Shown here in pieces: positions 17,347 through 25,741 of a stretch of DNA of 64,000 nt. The position numbers and the translations under genes were made by a program. Origin of the DNA: Dyella sp. A6. GTDB taxonomy: Bacteria > Pseudomonadota > Gammaproteobacteria > Xanthomonadales > Rhodanobacteraceae. Numbering within the stretch: position 1 is the stretch's first letter; each line of letters opens with the position of its first letter. The notes under the pieces are model-generated. The model saw only the letters and a program-made list of their open reading frames with translations. It ran no database searches and was not told the origin of the DNA. Where the stretch lies: contig NZ_CP132911.1 in NCBI RefSeq assembly GCF_036320485.1, positions 2,914,001 to 2,978,000 of the forward strand, written 5' to 3'.

Positions 17347-18555
17347 TCAGGCCGATGCCGTGGCGCCAGCCGCGACCACCCGGTGCCGCCCCCAGAGCAG
17401 CAGCGGTACCCAGATCACCAGCAACGCGGCGGCGGCGACATAAACGGCCGACGAGCCGTACTGCTGCAGCACCACGCCACCCATCACGCCACCCACACCG
17501 GCACCCAGGAACTGGCTGGTGGCATAGGCTCCCAGCGCCGCGCCGCGCATGTGGCCGGGTGCCAGCCGCGACACGAGGCTGGGCAGGCTGGCCTCGAGCA
17601 GGTTGAATGCGCTGAAGAACACGATGGCCGCGATCCACAGCAGCGCCTCGGCGTGTCCGGCCAGGCTCAGGCCATAGGCCGCCAGTCCAAGCAGGATCGC
17701 GCAGGTCAGCACCAGCCGCATGCTGCCGGCCACCGAGGTGACCCGGCGCAGCACGCCGCCCATCACCACGGCGGATGCCAGCATCACCGGAAGATAGAGC
17801 TCCCACTGGCGGTCCAGGCTGATGCCGGTGTCGTGCACCAGCGTCAGCGGCAACACCACGAACGCGGCGGTGAGCATCACATGCATCATGAAGATCGAGG
17901 CGTTCAGCACCACCAGCTGCGGTTTCACCAGCATGCGCAGCACGGTCGACCAATGGGCCGCGTCTTCGGCCCTCCGCTGGGTCGGCCGCGGCACCACGGC
18001 CCAAAGCAGCGCGATGGCGCACACGGCCAGCAGCGCGGTCAGGCCGAACAGCCCGGGCAGGCCGGCGATCGTCGCCAGCGGCGCGCTGAGGATGATCGCC
18101 AGGATGAAGGCCAGCCCGATGCTGACACCAATAATGCCCATCACCTTGCTGCGGTTCTCCGCGTTGGAGTGATCCGCGGCCAGCGCCTGGCTGGCGCCGG
18201 ATACCGCACCCATGCCCTGCAGCACGCGGCCGGCGATGATGCCGTCGATGCCGTGCGCCATGGCCGCCAGCACACTACCCGCGGCGAACACCAGCAGCCC
18301 CACGGTGATCGTCAGATGACGCCCCATGCGGTCGGACGCCAGCCCCACCGGCACCTGCAGCAGCGCCTGCGCGAAACCGTAGACGCCGATCGCCAGCCCG
18401 ACCAGGAACGGCGTGGCGCCGGGCATGTGGATCGCATAGGCGGTGAACACGGGCATGATCAGGAACAACCCAAACATGCGCAGGCCGACCACGCTGGACA
18501 ACGCGAGGGAGGTATTCAGTTCACGCTTGCTGAGCTTGCTCACGATGATCGGCAT
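17347..18555 (-). CDS. MFS transporter, YajR-like
   Basis: A 402-residue 12-helix major facilitator. The motif GLASDRMGRHLT after the second helix is MFS motif A, and PVFTAYAIHMPGATPFLVGLA resembles YajR-type drug/proton antiporters. In related bacteria this gene lies between uvrA and ssb, which fits its place upstream of ssb here. The start at 18555 (MPIIVSKLSKREL) gives a normal N-terminus; a longer frame from 18660 runs across its own -10 box and is rejected. The substrate is unknown. Confidence 0.88.
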   Translation of the reverse strand: MPIIVSKLSKRELNTSLALSSVVGLRMFGLFLIMPVFTAYAIHMPGATPFLVGLAIGVYGFAQALLQVPVGLASDRMGRHLTITVGLLVFAAGSVLAAMAHGIDGIIAGRVLQGMGAVSGASQALAADHSNAENRSKVMGIIGVSIGLAFILAIILSAPLATIAGLPGLFGLTALLAVCAIALLWAVVPRPTQRRAEDAAHWSTVLRMLVKPQLVVLNASIFMMHVMLTAAFVVLPLTLVHDTGISLDRQWELYLPVMLASAVVMGGVLRRVTSVAGSMRLVLTCAILLGLAAYGLSLAGHAEALLWIAAIVFFSAFNLLEASLPSLVSRLAPGHMRGAALGAYATSQFLGAGVGGVMGGVVLQQYGSSAVYVAAAALLVIWVPLLLWGRHRVVAAGATASA

Positions 18556-18577
18556 CCGGTAGCGAAGGGAATGGGCG

Positions 18578-18583
18578 ATTATA
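18578..18583 (-). promoter_or_regulatory. -10 box of the YajR-like MFS gene
   Basis: TATAAT on the minus strand, 22 nt upstream of the MFS start codon. No recognisable -35 hexamer lies 16-18 nt further up; that position is taken by palindromic sequence, which suggests activator or repressor control. Confidence 0.55.
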
Positions 18584-18590
18584 GGCCGCC

Positions 18591-18617
18591 GGAACCGGTT
18601 CCCGATGTGGCACATCG
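18591..18617. promoter_or_regulatory. Two adjacent perfect palindromes, candidate operators
   Basis: GGAACCGGTTCC (18591-18602) is immediately followed by CGATGTGGCACATCG (18603-18617). Both are perfect inverted repeats and both lie over the -35 position of the MFS promoter in the region shared with divergent ispB. They look like binding sites for a dimeric regulator. The regulator is unknown. Confidence 0.5.
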
Positions 18618-18673
18618 CCACGACAGCGCAGACGACGTGACGGCATCGGCCGCACGCCACGCGTGCCAGCCCC

Positions 18674-18679
18674 TATAAT
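18674..18679 (+). promoter_or_regulatory. -10 box of ispB
   Basis: A perfect TATAAT 27 nt before the ispB ATG, giving a short leader of about 20 nt. The expected -35 position has no good match. Confidence 0.55.
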
Positions 18680-18706
18680 CGCGCCTCAACCCAATGCAGG
18701 CCGTCC

Positions 18707-19711
18707 ATGAGCTCAACCGCCGAACATGTCCCCGGATCACCGCGCGACTTCGCCGCCGTACGCGAGCTGGCCGCGCCCGACATGCGCGCCGTCGATGCGC
18801 TGATCCGCCATCGGCTGTCCTCCGATGTGGTGCTGATCAACCAGATCGCCGAGCACATCATCGCGGGGGGCGGCAAGCGCCTGCGGCCGATGCTGCACGT
18901 ACTGGCCGCCGGCGCGGCGGGCTACACCGGCGAGCAGCAGATCAAGCTGGCCGCGGTGATCGAGTTCATCCACACCTCCACCCTGCTGCACGACGACGTG
19001 GTGGACGAGTCCGGCCTGCGCCGCGGCCGCCAGACCGCCAATGCGCTGTGGGGCAATGCCGCCAGCGTGCTAGTGGGCGATTTCCTGTACTCGCGCTCGT
19101 TCCAGCTGATGGTGGAACTGGACGACATGCGCATCATGCGCATCCTGGCCGACACCACCAACACCATCGCCGAAGGCGAGGTGCTGCAGCTGCTCAACAT
19201 CGGCAATGCCGACGTGGACGAAACTGCCTACCTGGCCGTGATCGAACGCAAGACCGCGGTGCTGTTCGCGGCCGCCACCGAACTGGGCGGCCTGCTGGGC
19301 GGCCTGGCACCGGACCAGGTTGCCGCGCTGCGCCGTTACGGCATGGAGCTGGGCTATGCATTCCAGATCGCCGACGACCTGCTGGACTACACCAGCGACG
19401 CTGAGACCCTGGGCAAGAACATCGGCGACGACCTCGCCGAAGGCAAGCCCACGCTGCCGCTGATCTACGCGCTGGAAGCCGCCAACGAGGAGCAGGCGCA
19501 GGCGCTGCGGCACGCCATCGAGCACGGTGGCCTGGATGCGCTGGACCGCATCGTCGCAGCGATCCGCGACTCTGGTGCGCTTGAGCGCACCCGTGCACGC
19601 GCCGAAGCGCATGCGCAGGCGGCCCACAACGCACTGGGGACGCTGCCGCCGTCGCCGTGGCGCGACGCGCTGGCGGTACTGGCGGATTATTCGGTGCAAC
19701 GATCGTTCTGA
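18707..19711 (+). CDS. ispB: Octaprenyl diphosphate synthase
   Basis: A 334-residue trans-long-chain polyprenyl diphosphate synthase that makes the ubiquinone side chain from FPP and IPP. The first aspartate-rich motif is LLHDDVVDESGLRRGR and the second is FQIADDLLDY, both with the Asp residues that bind Mg-diphosphate. Length and motifs match E. coli IspB (C40); side-chain length is assumed from the family. It shares a promoter region with the divergent MFS gene and is convergent, by 19 bp, with the next gene. Two ubiquinone hydroxylase genes lie 1 kb further on. Confidence 0.95.
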   Translation: MSSTAEHVPGSPRDFAAVRELAAPDMRAVDALIRHRLSSDVVLINQIAEHIIAGGGKRLRPMLHVLAAGAAGYTGEQQIKLAAVIEFIHTSTLLHDDVVDESGLRRGRQTANALWGNAASVLVGDFLYSRSFQLMVELDDMRIMRILADTTNTIAEGEVLQLLNIGNADVDETAYLAVIERKTAVLFAAATELGGLLGGLAPDQVAALRRYGMELGYAFQIADDLLDYTSDAETLGKNIGDDLAEGKPTLPLIYALEAANEEQAQALRHAIEHGGLDALDRIVAAIRDSGALERTRARAEAHAQAAHNALGTLPPSPWRDALAVLADYSVQRSF

Positions 19712-19730
19712 AACAACGACCGGCACGCGC

Positions 19731-20525
19731 CTAGGGCGTGCCCGCGAACGCGCTGGCCAACCACATATGCATCAGGCGGTAGCTGCGCGCGGCCGCCTTC
19801 GCGTCGTACCTGCAGCCGGGCTCGTTCTCGCCGACCTCGGTGAAGCAGTGCACGGCGTGACCCAGTACCACGAACTGCCAGTCGGCCGGATCCTGCCGCA
19901 TGTCGGCAAGGAACGCGTCCGCGTCCTTCATGGTCCAGCTGTCGTCCGCACCGTTCATGGCCAGCACGCGGGCCCTGATCTGCCGGGCCAGGGCAAGCTT
20001 GTCGGTGGACAGGTCGCCGTGGAACGACACGACGGCGGCCAGATCGGCGCCACTGCGGGCCAGGTCCAGCACAGCCGCGCCGCCGAAGCAGAAGCCGATC
20101 GCCGCCAGTTTCGAGACATCGATCGGCGCGCTCGCCGCCTGCGCCCGCAGTTGCACCAGTGCCTCGTTGACCCGCTGCCGCATCAACGCGCGATTGGCGT
20201 AGAGCGGCTTCACCGCCGCCTGTGCTTGGCTGGCATTGCCCTGCTGCGGGCGCACGCCGGCGCCATACATGTCGGTCAGCAGGATCACGTAGCGGCGACC
20301 GGCGATCATCTCGGCCTTGCTGATCGCCGCCGCGTTCACGCCGTACCAGTTCGGCACCATCACCAGGCCGGGTCGTTTCGCGGTGGACGCGTCGTCGTAC
20401 ACCAGCACGCTGTGGAAGCGCGTGCCGCCCAGCGTCCAGTCCACCGCACGATGCACCATCTTCGCCTGTGCGGCGAAGGCGACCACGGAAAGCAACAACA
20501 CACTGCCAAGACGCGCCATACGCAT
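19731..20525 (-). CDS. Exported dienelactone-hydrolase-family protein
   Basis: A 264-residue alpha/beta hydrolase with an N-terminal signal peptide ending near AAQA. The nucleophile elbow is GFCFGG, with Cys as in dienelactone hydrolase. NGADDSWTMKDA carries the expected Asp and LGHAVHCFTE the expected His. Despite the family name, a role in aromatic breakdown is unlikely here, as no other catabolic gene is near; exported members of this family are common and mostly uncharacterised. Confidence 0.82.
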   Translation of the reverse strand: MRMARLGSVLLLSVVAFAAQAKMVHRAVDWTLGGTRFHSVLVYDDASTAKRPGLVMVPNWYGVNAAAISKAEMIAGRRYVILLTDMYGAGVRPQQGNASQAQAAVKPLYANRALMRQRVNEALVQLRAQAASAPIDVSKLAAIGFCFGGAAVLDLARSGADLAAVVSFHGDLSTDKLALARQIRARVLAMNGADDSWTMKDADAFLADMRQDPADWQFVVLGHAVHCFTEVGENEPGCRYDAKAAARSYRLMHMWLASAFAGTP

Positions 20526-20569
20526 GACCCACCTCCAGCCGTCGAAGGCCCCGGACGGCGGGGCCGAAC

Positions 20570-21769
20570 TCAGTTTCCGGCTGCGTGCGCCGCCAGGCGG
20601 CGCTTCAGCGGCGACAACCTGTCCAGCATCCGCACGCCGAGCCCGCGCGCCGCCACCAGCGGTGGCGACTGCCAGGCATGGATACGTGCCAGTGCATCGA
20701 AACCGTGTGCATCGAGGGTGTCGGCGCTCAGCCGGCGGCGCGCATAGCGGCGCAACACGTGGGCCGCGGCGATATCGCGCCCCTGCAGACGCGCGGCGAC
20801 CAGCGTGTCGCGCAGCTCGGCCACGTCGCGCAGGCCCAGGTTCACGCCCTGGCCGGCCAGCGGATGCACCACGTGGGCGGCGTCGCCCAGCAGGACGAAA
20901 CGCTCCGACTGGTAGCGCTCGGCAAGCTGCAGCCGCAACGGAAAGGCCGCGCGTTTGGTGGTGGCGAGAATGCGGCCGAGCCGGAAGTCGCTGGCCACGC
21001 CCACGGCATCGCGGAAGGCCGCGTCGTCCAGTGCCTGCACCTGACCCGCCTCATCGTCCGGCAGCGACCACACGATCGAACTGCGCCCGTCGGCCAGCGG
21101 CAGCAGCGCCAGCGGGCCGCTCGGCAGGAAACGCTGCCAGGCCGTGTCGCAGTGCGGATGCTCGGTCGTCACGTGCGCCACCACCGCCCGCTGCGCATAG
21201 TCGCGTCCGCGGGTCTCGATGCCGGCCATGGTCCGCAGCGGCGATGCCGCGCCGTCGGCCGCCACCAGCAGGCGGGCCTGCAGACTCTCGCCACTGGCAA
21301 GGTCCAGGGTCACCCGGTCCTCGCGTGCCTCGAACGCATGCACCTCGGCCGGACACAGCCGGCGCACGCCGGCGGCGTCCAGCACCTGCCACAGGGTCCA
21401 CTGCACCAGCCCGTTCTCGACGATGTAGCCCAGCAGATCGCGGCCTTCGTCAGCCGCGTCGAAATCGATCGCGGCGCCGTTCTCGCTGTCCCACACATGC
21501 ATGTGCGCGTAGGGACCGGCGCGCGAGCTGCGGATGGCCGACCACACGCCCAGTTCGTCGAGTAACGCGATCGACGACGGCGCCAGACCGACCACGCGCA
21601 GATCGACTTCGTCGGCAGCCCGCCAGGGTCGGGGCTCGCGCGCATCGAGCAGGGCCGTAGCGAAACCGGCCCTGGCCAGCGCCAGCGCCGCGGCCGCACC
21701 GACCATGCCGCCACCGACCACCGCCACATCCAGCGCGGGCGGGCGACGACGTTCGGTCACCGCGCTCAC
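20570..21769 (-). CDS. Ubiquinone biosynthesis FAD hydroxylase (UbiI/UbiF type)
   Basis: A 399-residue flavoprotein monooxygenase of the UbiH/UbiF/VisC/COQ6 family, hydroxylating the ubiquinone ring. VAVVGGGMVGAAAALAL near the N-terminus binds the ADP of FAD; a second FAD region is FVLLGDAAHVVHPLAGQGVNLGL. It starts with GTG and overlaps the stop of the upstream ubiH by 4 nt, so the two are one transcription unit. Whether it does the C5 (UbiI) or C6 (UbiF) step cannot be decided from sequence alone. Confidence 0.88.
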   Translation of the reverse strand: MSAVTERRRPPALDVAVVGGGMVGAAAALALARAGFATALLDAREPRPWRAADEVDLRVVGLAPSSIALLDELGVWSAIRSSRAGPYAHMHVWDSENGAAIDFDAADEGRDLLGYIVENGLVQWTLWQVLDAAGVRRLCPAEVHAFEAREDRVTLDLASGESLQARLLVAADGAASPLRTMAGIETRGRDYAQRAVVAHVTTEHPHCDTAWQRFLPSGPLALLPLADGRSSIVWSLPDDEAGQVQALDDAAFRDAVGVASDFRLGRILATTKRAAFPLRLQLAERYQSERFVLLGDAAHVVHPLAGQGVNLGLRDVAELRDTLVAARLQGRDIAAAHVLRRYARRRLSADTLDAHGFDALARIHAWQSPPLVAARGLGVRMLDRLSPLKRRLAAHAAGN

Positions 21770-22992
21770 GGCAGACGCTCCAGCACGGCACGCGGCGGCT
21801 TGCCGCGAAAGCCCATGCCCCGCCGCGCCAACATGGACTGCAACGGCGACACACGATCGTAGGCCAGCAGGCCGAGCGAGCGCAGCGGCGCCAGTAGCGG
21901 CTGCTCCAGACAGGCCAGCCGGACCAGGCCATGACTCATCGCCATGGTGCCTTCGCGGTCCGGCGCACGCTGCGCGGCGTAGCGTTCCAGCAGGCCGGCA
22001 TCACCCGGGTCGGGCGCTCCGGCGACCAGCTCGGCCAGGGTCAGCGCATCACGCAGGCCGAGGTTGAAACCCTGTGCGCCGATCGGATGCACGGTCTGCG
22101 CCGCATTACCCACCAGCACCGCGCGCGGACCCGTGAGACGGGCGGCCGCGACACGGTGGATCGCATACGGATGACGCTTGCCCGGACGGCTCAGGCGGCC
22201 CAGCCGCCAGCCCAGCCGGCGCTGCGCCAGCGCGAGGAAGCCCTCGTCGTCCAGCGCCGCCACCGCCCCGGCCTGCTCGCCGGGAACCGTGAGCACCAGA
22301 CCGCAGCGCCGCCCGGCCAGGGGCAGCAGCGCTACCGGCCCATCGTCGGAAAAACGCTCGTAGGCGCGATGTGCGTGTTCGCGTTCCGGCGTGACGGTGG
22401 CGACGAACAGGGTCTGCCGGTAATCGATGCGTTCCGCCTCGATGCCCAGCTGCGCGCGCACCAGCGACTCGGTGCCGTCCGCACCCACCAGCAGTGCCGT
22501 GTCGATGACCTGCTCGCCATCGGCCGTGCGTACATGGGCACGCCAGCCGGCATCGAGCGGCTGCAGCCGCTCCAGCTTCGCCGGCGCGAGACGCGTCAGC
22601 CGCGTGCACGACGCCAGGCGGGCCAGCAGCGCCGCGCCCAGCTCGCGTGCGGGCAGTGTCCAGCCCATCGCGTCCACACCGTGCAGGGCCGCATCGAGAC
22701 GCGCACTGCCGAACTCGCCGGCACGGCTGACATGGATGTGCCGGATCGGCGTGGCCTGCGCGGCGGCATGCGTCCAGACCCCGATCGCGTCGAGACCGTT
22801 GACGGTGGCGCGGGCCAGCGCCAGGTTACGCTCGTCGTAGCTAGGCTGGGCGTCGGCGCGTGGTGCCGCGGCCTCGACCAGCACGGCCGGAATGCCGGCC
22901 GCGTCCAGCGCGATCGCCAGGCTGGCCCCGACCAGGCCACCGCCGACGATCAGCACGCCGGTCTCGCGGATGGGAGCTTCGGAAGGATTCAT
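21766..22992 (-). CDS. ubiH: 2-octaprenyl-6-methoxyphenol hydroxylase
   Basis: A 408-residue FAD monooxygenase. VLIVGGGLVGASLAIAL is the dinucleotide motif, YDERNLALARATV the conserved substrate-side segment of UbiH, and VLVGNAAQTVHPIGAQGFNLGL the second FAD motif. UbiH performs the C1 hydroxylation in ubiquinone synthesis. The start at 22992 (MNPSEAPIRETG) is chosen over a frame opening 57 codons upstream in the non-coding region before btuM. Co-transcribed with the following paralogue; ispB, which makes the tail, is nearby. Confidence 0.88.
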   Translation of the reverse strand: MNPSEAPIRETGVLIVGGGLVGASLAIALDAAGIPAVLVEAAAPRADAQPSYDERNLALARATVNGLDAIGVWTHAAAQATPIRHIHVSRAGEFGSARLDAALHGVDAMGWTLPARELGAALLARLASCTRLTRLAPAKLERLQPLDAGWRAHVRTADGEQVIDTALLVGADGTESLVRAQLGIEAERIDYRQTLFVATVTPEREHAHRAYERFSDDGPVALLPLAGRRCGLVLTVPGEQAGAVAALDDEGFLALAQRRLGWRLGRLSRPGKRHPYAIHRVAAARLTGPRAVLVGNAAQTVHPIGAQGFNLGLRDALTLAELVAGAPDPGDAGLLERYAAQRAPDREGTMAMSHGLVRLACLEQPLLAPLRSLGLLAYDRVSPLQSMLARRGMGFRGKPPRAVLERLP

Positions 22993-23092
22993 GACCGCGA
23001 ATGATACGCGCCGGTCGCCCCGGACCGCATCGCCTGCCGCACATTCGGCTAAACTGTGGGTTCGAATCCGCTTGACGACCACGGAGTACACC

Positions 23093-23692
23093 ATGGCCAC
23101 GACGCAACCCCAACGCCTGGGCATTTTCATCGCACTCGCCCTGGTGATGGCGGCGACCCGCATCCACCTGTCGCTGCTGCACCACAGCGTATGGGACGCC
23201 TCGTGGGGCGTGTTCTTCCTCGCCGGCTTCTGGCTGCGCGGCCAGGGACGCTGGGCGTTCCCGCTGCTGATGGCCGAGGCGATCCTGGTCGATTACGTGG
23301 TGATCACCCAGCAGGGCATCCCGTTCTGGAGCCACTACTGCGTGTCGCCGGCGTACTGGTTCCTGATCCCGTCGTACGGCGCACTATGGCTCGGTGGCAG
23401 CTGGCTGGCCCGGCGCCAGCTCGGTCTGCGCCTGCCCACGCTGGGCCTGGCCGCATTGACCCTGCTGGTCAGCGAAGCCGTGTGTTACCTGATTTCCAAC
23501 GGCAGCTTCTACTGGCTGAGCGCCAACGTGCCGGCGCCGCGCAGCTTCGGCGCATGGTTCGTCAACCTAGGCGACTGGTACCTGCCGTTCCTGGAAACCA
23601 CCGCGCTGTACGTGGCACTGGGCGCGCTGCTGCACGTCTTCGCCGTGCAGGTCTCGCGCATGCTGCAGCACGGCGGCCAGACCCAGCACTGA
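23093..23692 (+). CDS. btuM: BtuM-like vitamin B12 transporter (solitary ECF S-component)
   Basis: A 199-residue membrane protein with about six hydrophobic segments. Cys83 in FWSHYCVSPAYW stands close to the position of Cys80 of Thiobacillus denitrificans BtuM, which binds the cobalt of cobalamin, and the next gene 2 nt away encodes a cobalamin adenosyltransferase; both features point to BtuM. No energising ECF module is encoded here, as expected for a solitary S-component. GGAG precedes the ATG. No cobalamin riboswitch fits into the 100-nt upstream gap. The identification rests on length, topology, Cys and context. Confidence 0.7.
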   Translation: MATTQPQRLGIFIALALVMAATRIHLSLLHHSVWDASWGVFFLAGFWLRGQGRWAFPLLMAEAILVDYVVITQQGIPFWSHYCVSPAYWFLIPSYGALWLGGSWLARRQLGLRLPTLGLAALTLLVSEAVCYLISNGSFYWLSANVPAPRSFGAWFVNLGDWYLPFLETTALYVALGALLHVFAVQVSRMLQHGGQTQH

Positions 23693-23694
23693 GC

Positions 23695-24261
23695 GTGGGC
23701 AACCGGCTCTCGAAGATCTACACACGCACCGGCGACGATGGCTCGACCGGCCTCGGCGACGGGTCGCGGGTGGCGAAGGACTCGCCCCGGGTCGCCGCCT
23801 ACGGCACCGTGGACGAGCTCAACAGCACCCTCGGCATGGTGCTGGCCTGTGCCGGCATCGCCGACGACATCCGCGAGACGCTGACCCAGGTCCAGCACGA
23901 GCTGTTCGACCTGGGCGGCGAGCTGTGCATCCCCGGCATGGCGATGATCGAGGACGCCGACATCGACCGGCTGGAAAGCGTGCTGGACGGCTTCAACGAG
24001 GCGCTGCCGCCGCTGAAGGACTTCATCCTGCCCGGCGGTGGCATGGCGGCGTCCTGCTGCCACCTTGCACGCACTGTGTGCCGGCGCGCCGAACGCGAGG
24101 TGATCGCCCTGGCCCGGGTCGAGCAGATCCGCCCGCAGGCGCAGCGCTACCTCAACCGGCTGTCCGACCTTCTGTTCGTGCTGTGCCGCGTACTGGCACG
24201 TGCCGACGGCCACGGCGAAGTGCTGTGGCAGCACGAACGCCGGCGCAAGCCCAAGGCCTGA
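23695..24261 (+). CDS. ATP:cob(I)alamin adenosyltransferase, PduO type
   Basis: A 188-residue enzyme that attaches the adenosyl group of ATP to cob(I)alamin. The N-terminal YTRTGDDGSTGLGDGSRV is the ATP-binding signature of PduO-type enzymes; CRRAEREVIAL and NRLSDLLFVLCR are the further conserved helices. The start is GTG at 23695, 2 nt after the stop of the BtuM-like gene. The pair would import cobalamin and convert it to coenzyme B12. Confidence 0.93.
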   Translation: MGNRLSKIYTRTGDDGSTGLGDGSRVAKDSPRVAAYGTVDELNSTLGMVLACAGIADDIRETLTQVQHELFDLGGELCIPGMAMIEDADIDRLESVLDGFNEALPPLKDFILPGGGMAASCCHLARTVCRRAEREVIALARVEQIRPQAQRYLNRLSDLLFVLCRVLARADGHGEVLWQHERRRKPKA

Positions 24262-24273
24262 GCCGCCCGCCCG

Positions 24274-25194
24274 ATGCTGCGGCTCTACACGCATCCCGCC
24301 TGCCTCAGGCATGACACCGGCCCGGGTCATCCGGAATCCCCCGCGCGCCTGAGCGCGGTGCTGCGGGCACTGGACCACGACCGTTTCGCCGCCCTCGACC
24401 GGGTCGAAGCCCCGCGGGCCACCCGCGAACAGCTGCTGCGGGTCCATCGCAGCGCCCATGTCGCCAATATCCTCGACACCGCCGTCACCGATGGCAGCCG
24501 GCGGCTCGATGAAGACACCGTGATGTCGCCCGGCTCGGCCGAGGCCGCGCTGCGCGCCGCCGGTGCCGCGGTCGCGGCGGTCGATGCCGTGCTGGCGGGC
24601 GAGGCGCTCCACGCCTTCTGCGCCGTGCGCCCGCCCGGCCATCACGCCACGCCGGACCGGGCCATGGGCTTCTGCCTGTTCGACAACGTCGCGGTGGGCG
24701 CGGCGCATGCCCTGGCCGTACACGGCCTCAAGCGTGTCGCGATCGCCGATTTCGACGTCCATCACGGCAACGGCACCCAGGCGATCTTCGAGCGCGAGCC
24801 ACGCGTGCTGTTCCTCTCCAGCCACCAGTCGCCGCTGTACCCCGAAACCGGCCGCGAGGACGAGCGGGGGGTGGGCAATGTCGTCAACGGATGCCTGTCG
24901 GCCGGCGACGGCTCCTACGCCTTCCGCGAAACCTGGGACGGCCTGCTGCTGCCGCGGCTACACGCATTCAAGCCGCAGCTGGTGATGGTCTCGGCCGGCT
25001 TCGACGCGCATCGCGACGACCCGCTGGCTGACCTGCAGCTGGCCGCCGAGGACTACGCCTGGCTGACCGCGAAGCTGGTCGACCTGGCCCGCAGCCATGC
25101 CGGGAACCGGCTGGTCTCGACACTGGAGGGCGGCTACGACCTTCAGGCCCTGGCGGCCTGTACGGCCGCCCACGTCACCGAATTGATGGACTAG
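24274..25194 (+). CDS. HDAC-like amidohydrolase (class II, acetylpolyamine type)
   Basis: A 306-residue arginase/deacetylase-fold zinc enzyme. RPPGHHA carries the catalytic His pair, IADFDVHHGNGTQ the first zinc Asp and His, and VSAGFDAHRDDPL the second zinc Asp. Bacterial relatives deacetylate acetylpolyamines, other small amides or lysines in proteins. It follows the adenosyltransferase by 12 nt in the same direction, probably co-transcribed without an obvious shared function. Confidence 0.9.
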   Translation: MLRLYTHPACLRHDTGPGHPESPARLSAVLRALDHDRFAALDRVEAPRATREQLLRVHRSAHVANILDTAVTDGSRRLDEDTVMSPGSAEAALRAAGAAVAAVDAVLAGEALHAFCAVRPPGHHATPDRAMGFCLFDNVAVGAAHALAVHGLKRVAIADFDVHHGNGTQAIFEREPRVLFLSSHQSPLYPETGREDERGVGNVVNGCLSAGDGSYAFRETWDGLLLPRLHAFKPQLVMVSAGFDAHRDDPLADLQLAAEDYAWLTAKLVDLARSHAGNRLVSTLEGGYDLQALAACTAAHVTELMD

Positions 25195-25221
25195 CCCCTC
25201 GGACGCACGGACCTGACCGGG

Positions 25222-25647
25222 CTAGTTGATCGGCAGGAAATCCAGCGCCAGCGAGTTGATGCAATAGCGCATGCCGGTCGGGCGCGGGCCATCCGGAAAC
25301 AGGTGCCCCAGGTGCGAATCGCAGTTCGCGCAACGCACTTCGGTACGCCGCATGCCGCGACTCTGGTCCTGGTGCAGGCTGATCGAGGTACGCGCGAGCG
25401 GCTGGAAAAAGGCCGGCCAGCCAGAGCCCGAGTCGTATTTGGTTTCGGAAGCGAACAGACCGGTCCGGCATCCCACGCACACGTAGGTGCCGGCCTCGCG
25501 ATGGTGGTACCACTTGCCGCTGAACGGCGGCTCCGTAGCCGAACAGCGGCACACCGCGTACTGCTCAGGGGTCAGATCGGCCTGCCACTGGGAGTCGGTC
25601 TTGTGCAACCGGACCGGATTCGTGAGTGGGTTTGGGGTCGAGCTCAT
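25222..25647 (-). CDS. msrB: Peptide methionine (R)-S-oxide reductase
   Basis: A 141-residue MsrB that repairs the R-epimer of methionine sulfoxide. The structural zinc cysteines are CVGC and CANC, and the catalytic cysteine is in RYCINS. KYDSGSGWPAFF is the conserved substrate segment. The start is probably the ATG at 25647; a GTG lies one codon before it. It is convergent with the HDAC-like gene and divergent from lptD. Confidence 0.95.
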   Translation of the reverse strand: MSSTPNPLTNPVRLHKTDSQWQADLTPEQYAVCRCSATEPPFSGKWYHHREAGTYVCVGCRTGLFASETKYDSGSGWPAFFQPLARTSISLHQDQSRGMRRTEVRCANCDSHLGHLFPDGPRPTGMRYCINSLALDFLPIN

Positions 25648-25741
25648 CACATCGATCCTTGCGCAGGCTATTGGGTCACGCCTGCCGAAGACAGGCCCTT
25701 TCTGTTAGCTTACTGCGTCTTCAAGCCGACAGAATGCCATC

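Noticed and set aside
23050..23075. GGTTCGAATCC, identical to a tRNA T-loop
   Set aside because: The flanking stem does not pair (GTGGG against CCGCT), and no acceptor, D or anticodon arm can be built upstream, so this is chance.
22993..23092. Cobalamin riboswitch before the BtuM-like gene
   Set aside because: The gap is only 100 nt and has no B12-box-like sequence; too short for the known aptamer.
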